7,745 nucleotides of DNA. Source: an uncultured Bacilli bacterium. Its GTDB lineage: Bacteria; Bacillota_I; Bacilli_A; RF39; UBA660. The position numbers were made by a program, and so were the translations under genes. Under the pieces are notes generated by a model. It searched no databases and had not been told where the DNA came from. It was given only the letters and a program-made list of their open reading frames with translations. Location of the stretch: positions 1 through 7,745 of the forward strand of contig CAQRXS010000065.1 in NCBI GenBank assembly GCA_948874605.1. Reading direction: 5' to 3'. Shown one piece after another: positions 6,325 to 7,745 of the stretch (position 1 is its first letter; every line of letters begins with the position of its first letter).

Positions 6325-6909
6325 TTATATCTTGCCACCATTTATTAAATTATAAATATCGTACCAATTATAAGCCCTATAAACATTACCATTTTTGCAA
6401 TCCTTGTTATAACTAGCATGAAAGCAAATGACAGGAATTTGAGTTGATATTCTTTCTATATTTGTCACCTTATCTTCTATCATTACATCGATGCTATTCT
6501 CTAGACATATTTGTAATTTATCTTCTGGCGCAAATACAAGTTTATCATATACAATTTTTTGTTCCCTTAACCAATCAATAACAATTTGTCTCATTTGCTG
6601 TCCTTCTTCTGTATTTTTATCAGTTAAGTATCTTGCAGTTATTATATAGATTTCATTTCCACAATCTTTTAACGTTTTAATAACTTCACTAGCAAATTTT
6701 CTTGATGGTTCTTTTGTTACATATTCATATAAATATTTCTTCCAAAACTGGCTATCTAATTCATCATCAACACCAAATATCTCACAAATTTCATAACCAT
6801 TTTTATTTATAACACTTTTATTTAATTTTGAAAAATATTTTCCACCAAAATCTAATTGCCATTGTTCTATATCAGTTAGAACACCATCTATGTCTATTCC
6901 AATCCTCAT
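6325..6909 (-). CDS. HAD-superfamily phosphatase, 5'(3')-deoxyribonucleotidase (NT5C)/YqfW-like
   Basis: This 194-residue protein is about the usual size for small HAD phosphatases of the NT5C type. Motif I is DIDGV, with nucleophile D6 and acid/base D8. A small helical cap fits about residues 18-75. Motif II is the Thr of IITARY (T91). Motif III is a Lys at about 131 (APEDK). Motif IV is IEDK, with E145-D146 as the Mg-binding acids. All catalytic residues are present, so an active cytosolic phosphomonoesterase is likely. The substrate is not visible: nucleoside monophosphates are the family precedent, but YqfW-like members remain uncharacterised. GAGGTG (6915-6920), five bases before ATG, supports the start. 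The gene stands alone, 190 bp from the PHP gene upstream and 174 bp from the kinase-like pair downstream. Confidence 0.8.
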   Translation of the reverse strand: MRIGIDIDGVLTDIEQWQLDFGGKYFSKLNKSVINKNGYEICEIFGVDDELDSQFWKKYLYEYVTKEPSRKFASEVIKTLKDCGNEIYIITARYLTDKNTEEGQQMRQIVIDWLREQKIVYDKLVFAPEDKLQICLENSIDVMIEDKVTNIERISTQIPVICFHASYNKDCKNGNVYRAYNWYDIYNLINGGKI

Positions 6910-6939
6910 TAAAGCACCTCTTTTATTTTAAACTTAATT

Positions 6940-6969
6940 TATATAACTTTTTATTTTTAACCTTCTCAA
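6940..6969 (-). promoter_or_regulatory. Possible promoter of the HAD phosphatase gene
   Basis: On the minus strand, TTGAGA (6964-6969), 18 bp, then TATATA (6940-6945), giving a start near 6933 and a leader of about 23 nt that includes the Shine-Dalgarno site. The -35 is good and the -10 mediocre. A perfect TATAAT at 6974-6979 is an alternative -10 that lacks a -35. Confidence 0.4.
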
Positions 6970-6983
6970 ATTAATTATATAAC

Positions 6984-6996
6984 GCATACCATATGC
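6984..6996. repeat. Small dyad GCATA-CCA-TATGC upstream of the HAD gene
   Basis: Perfect 5-bp arms (6984-6988 and 6992-6996) flank 3 bp. The dyad sits four bases upstream of a TATAAT (6974-6979) on the minus strand, filling most of the space between that -10 and the place of a -35. It may be a regulator site, or chance. Confidence 0.25.
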
Positions 6997-7099
6997 CTTG
7001 TTGTGATGACTAGTAAACTCAAGTATGTTTGTTGGTTACTGACTAAACTTATACAGTAAAATTGTTGTTATTTATATATCAATTTAAACATTGTTTTTT

Positions 7100-7745
7100 T
7101 TATTCTTTACAATTATTAAAGTAAGGACTTGCATCAATATATATAGGCTGCGTCCATGCAATCTTTCCATTTTTATCTATAATTTTTGCCCATATATAAA
7201 ACTCATCCCCCTTCAGTATATATTTTCCTTCAGTTATTTCCCGAGAATTTGTGTCATATAAATTTTCACAATGTCTCATATTTGAATAAAATATAATATT
7301 TTTAACAGGTGAGGTTTTTATTTCTATACATCTACCGTTAATTCTATAGTCTATTATCTCTGGTCCAATCGTAGCATAGAATTTTCCTTCTTTTATAGAA
7401 TTTATAATACTTTTCTCGTCTTTATTGGCATCGACCATAATCCAACCACCAAAACACTTGTCATTAGTAGTATTATTATATGGTCCATGAAAATCATCAC
7501 CTGCCGATATTAATACTTTTTTCTTTTGATTTAAAAGAAATCTAATGAGATTTTCTGCATTTTGCATTCCTGTTTCCTCCAGAAAATCTTTACGATTATA
7601 AATTTCAATCAAATGATAACCTTTTAATTTTAAGAATTCATTATCTAATAATCTTGAAAACAATGGATGATTAAATTGTATTAATGAATAATTTTTTGAT
7701 ATTTTATCTATAATATTTTGTAATTCTTGAATGTTCCTATAGTAA
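7100..7745 (-). CDS. PHP-domain metallohydrolase (CehA/McbA-like), 3' part of gene, open at right edge
   Basis: The frame stays open from the TAA at 7100-7102 to the window edge, giving 214 residues of the C-terminal part; the beginning and its HxH metal motif lie outside. A TTG at 7661-7663 is not the start, because the codons before it read FNHP, the conserved His-Pro metal-site motif of PHP phosphoesterases. Further PHP signatures follow: EIYN, and GDDFHG, matching the usual GSDDAHG. After these come EGKFYATIGPEI and a C-terminal beta domain ending in DKNGKIAWTQPIYI, the pattern seen in CehA/McbA-type PHP hydrolases, which cleave phospho- or carboxyl-ester substrates with two or three metal ions. 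The substrate cannot be told. No transmembrane segment is seen in this part. The intergenic region after the stop has only a weak A-T hairpin, so termination is unclear. Confidence 0.8.
   Translation of the reverse strand, partial: YYRNIQELQNIIDKISKNYSLIQFNHPLFSRLLDNEFLKLKGYHLIEIYNRKDFLEETGMQNAENLIRFLLNQKKKVLISAGDDFHGPYNNTTNDKCFGGWIMVDANKDEKSIINSIKEGKFYATIGPEIIDYRINGRCIEIKTSPVKNIIFYSNMRHCENLYDTNSREITEGKYILKGDEFYIWAKIIDKNGKIAWTQPIYIDASPYFNNCKE

Noticed and set aside
7011..7056. Imperfect direct repeat around ACTAGTAAACTCAAGTAT and ACTAAACTTATAC
   Set aside because: It needs several gaps to align, and nothing around it suggests an attachment site or mobile element end.
6325..7745. HAD and PHP genes as an operon or recent transfer
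   Set aside because: They are 190 bp apart with promoter-like sequence between them, and base composition by eye does not differ from the rest of the window.

Overview
The window is strongly A+T-rich. All genes lie on the minus strand, so they are transcribed from right to left in these coordinates. Shine-Dalgarno sites are of the AGGTG/AGGAG type, promoters are sigma-A-like (TTGAAA-N17-TATAAT and similar), and TGA is used as a stop. Together with a Bacillus-like PriA and the style of the exported-protein N-terminus at the left edge, this points to a low-GC Firmicute, perhaps a gut Erysipelotrichia/Bacilli lineage. It is not a code-4 mollicute. The taxonomic call is inference.

Layout in transcription order (right to left): (1) the C-terminal part of a PHP-domain metallohydrolase of CehA/McbA type, open at the right edge; (2) a small HAD phosphatase related to the 5'(3')-deoxyribonucleotidase (NT5C)/YqfW group; (3) a strong extended -10 promoter driving two tandem, full-length paralogous genes of unknown function that overlap by ATGA; (4) a hairpin terminator that swallows the stop codon of the second paralog; (5) priA, the primosomal helicase, whose promoter lies so close that its mRNA is predicted to be leaderless or nearly so; (6) a divergent sigma-70-like regulator with its own promoter and terminator; (7) a 332-bp gene-free stretch with two hairpins and an orphan Shine-Dalgarno site; (8) the first 43 codons of an exported protein, with a clear promoter, running off the left edge.

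Only priA is a standard housekeeping gene. The two paralogs are the most interesting content. Their C-terminal halves carry what I read as a compact, divergent protein-kinase-like core: a Gly-containing loop, a Lys in [LV]LK[IV]G, a D-x-K-x-x-N catalytic-loop motif and an I[VI]DxD motif in place of DFG. Their N-terminal halves are helical, without recognised domains. Translational coupling suggests that the two are made together and may work as a pair. I see no insertion sequence, CRISPR array, tRNA or rRNA in the window.
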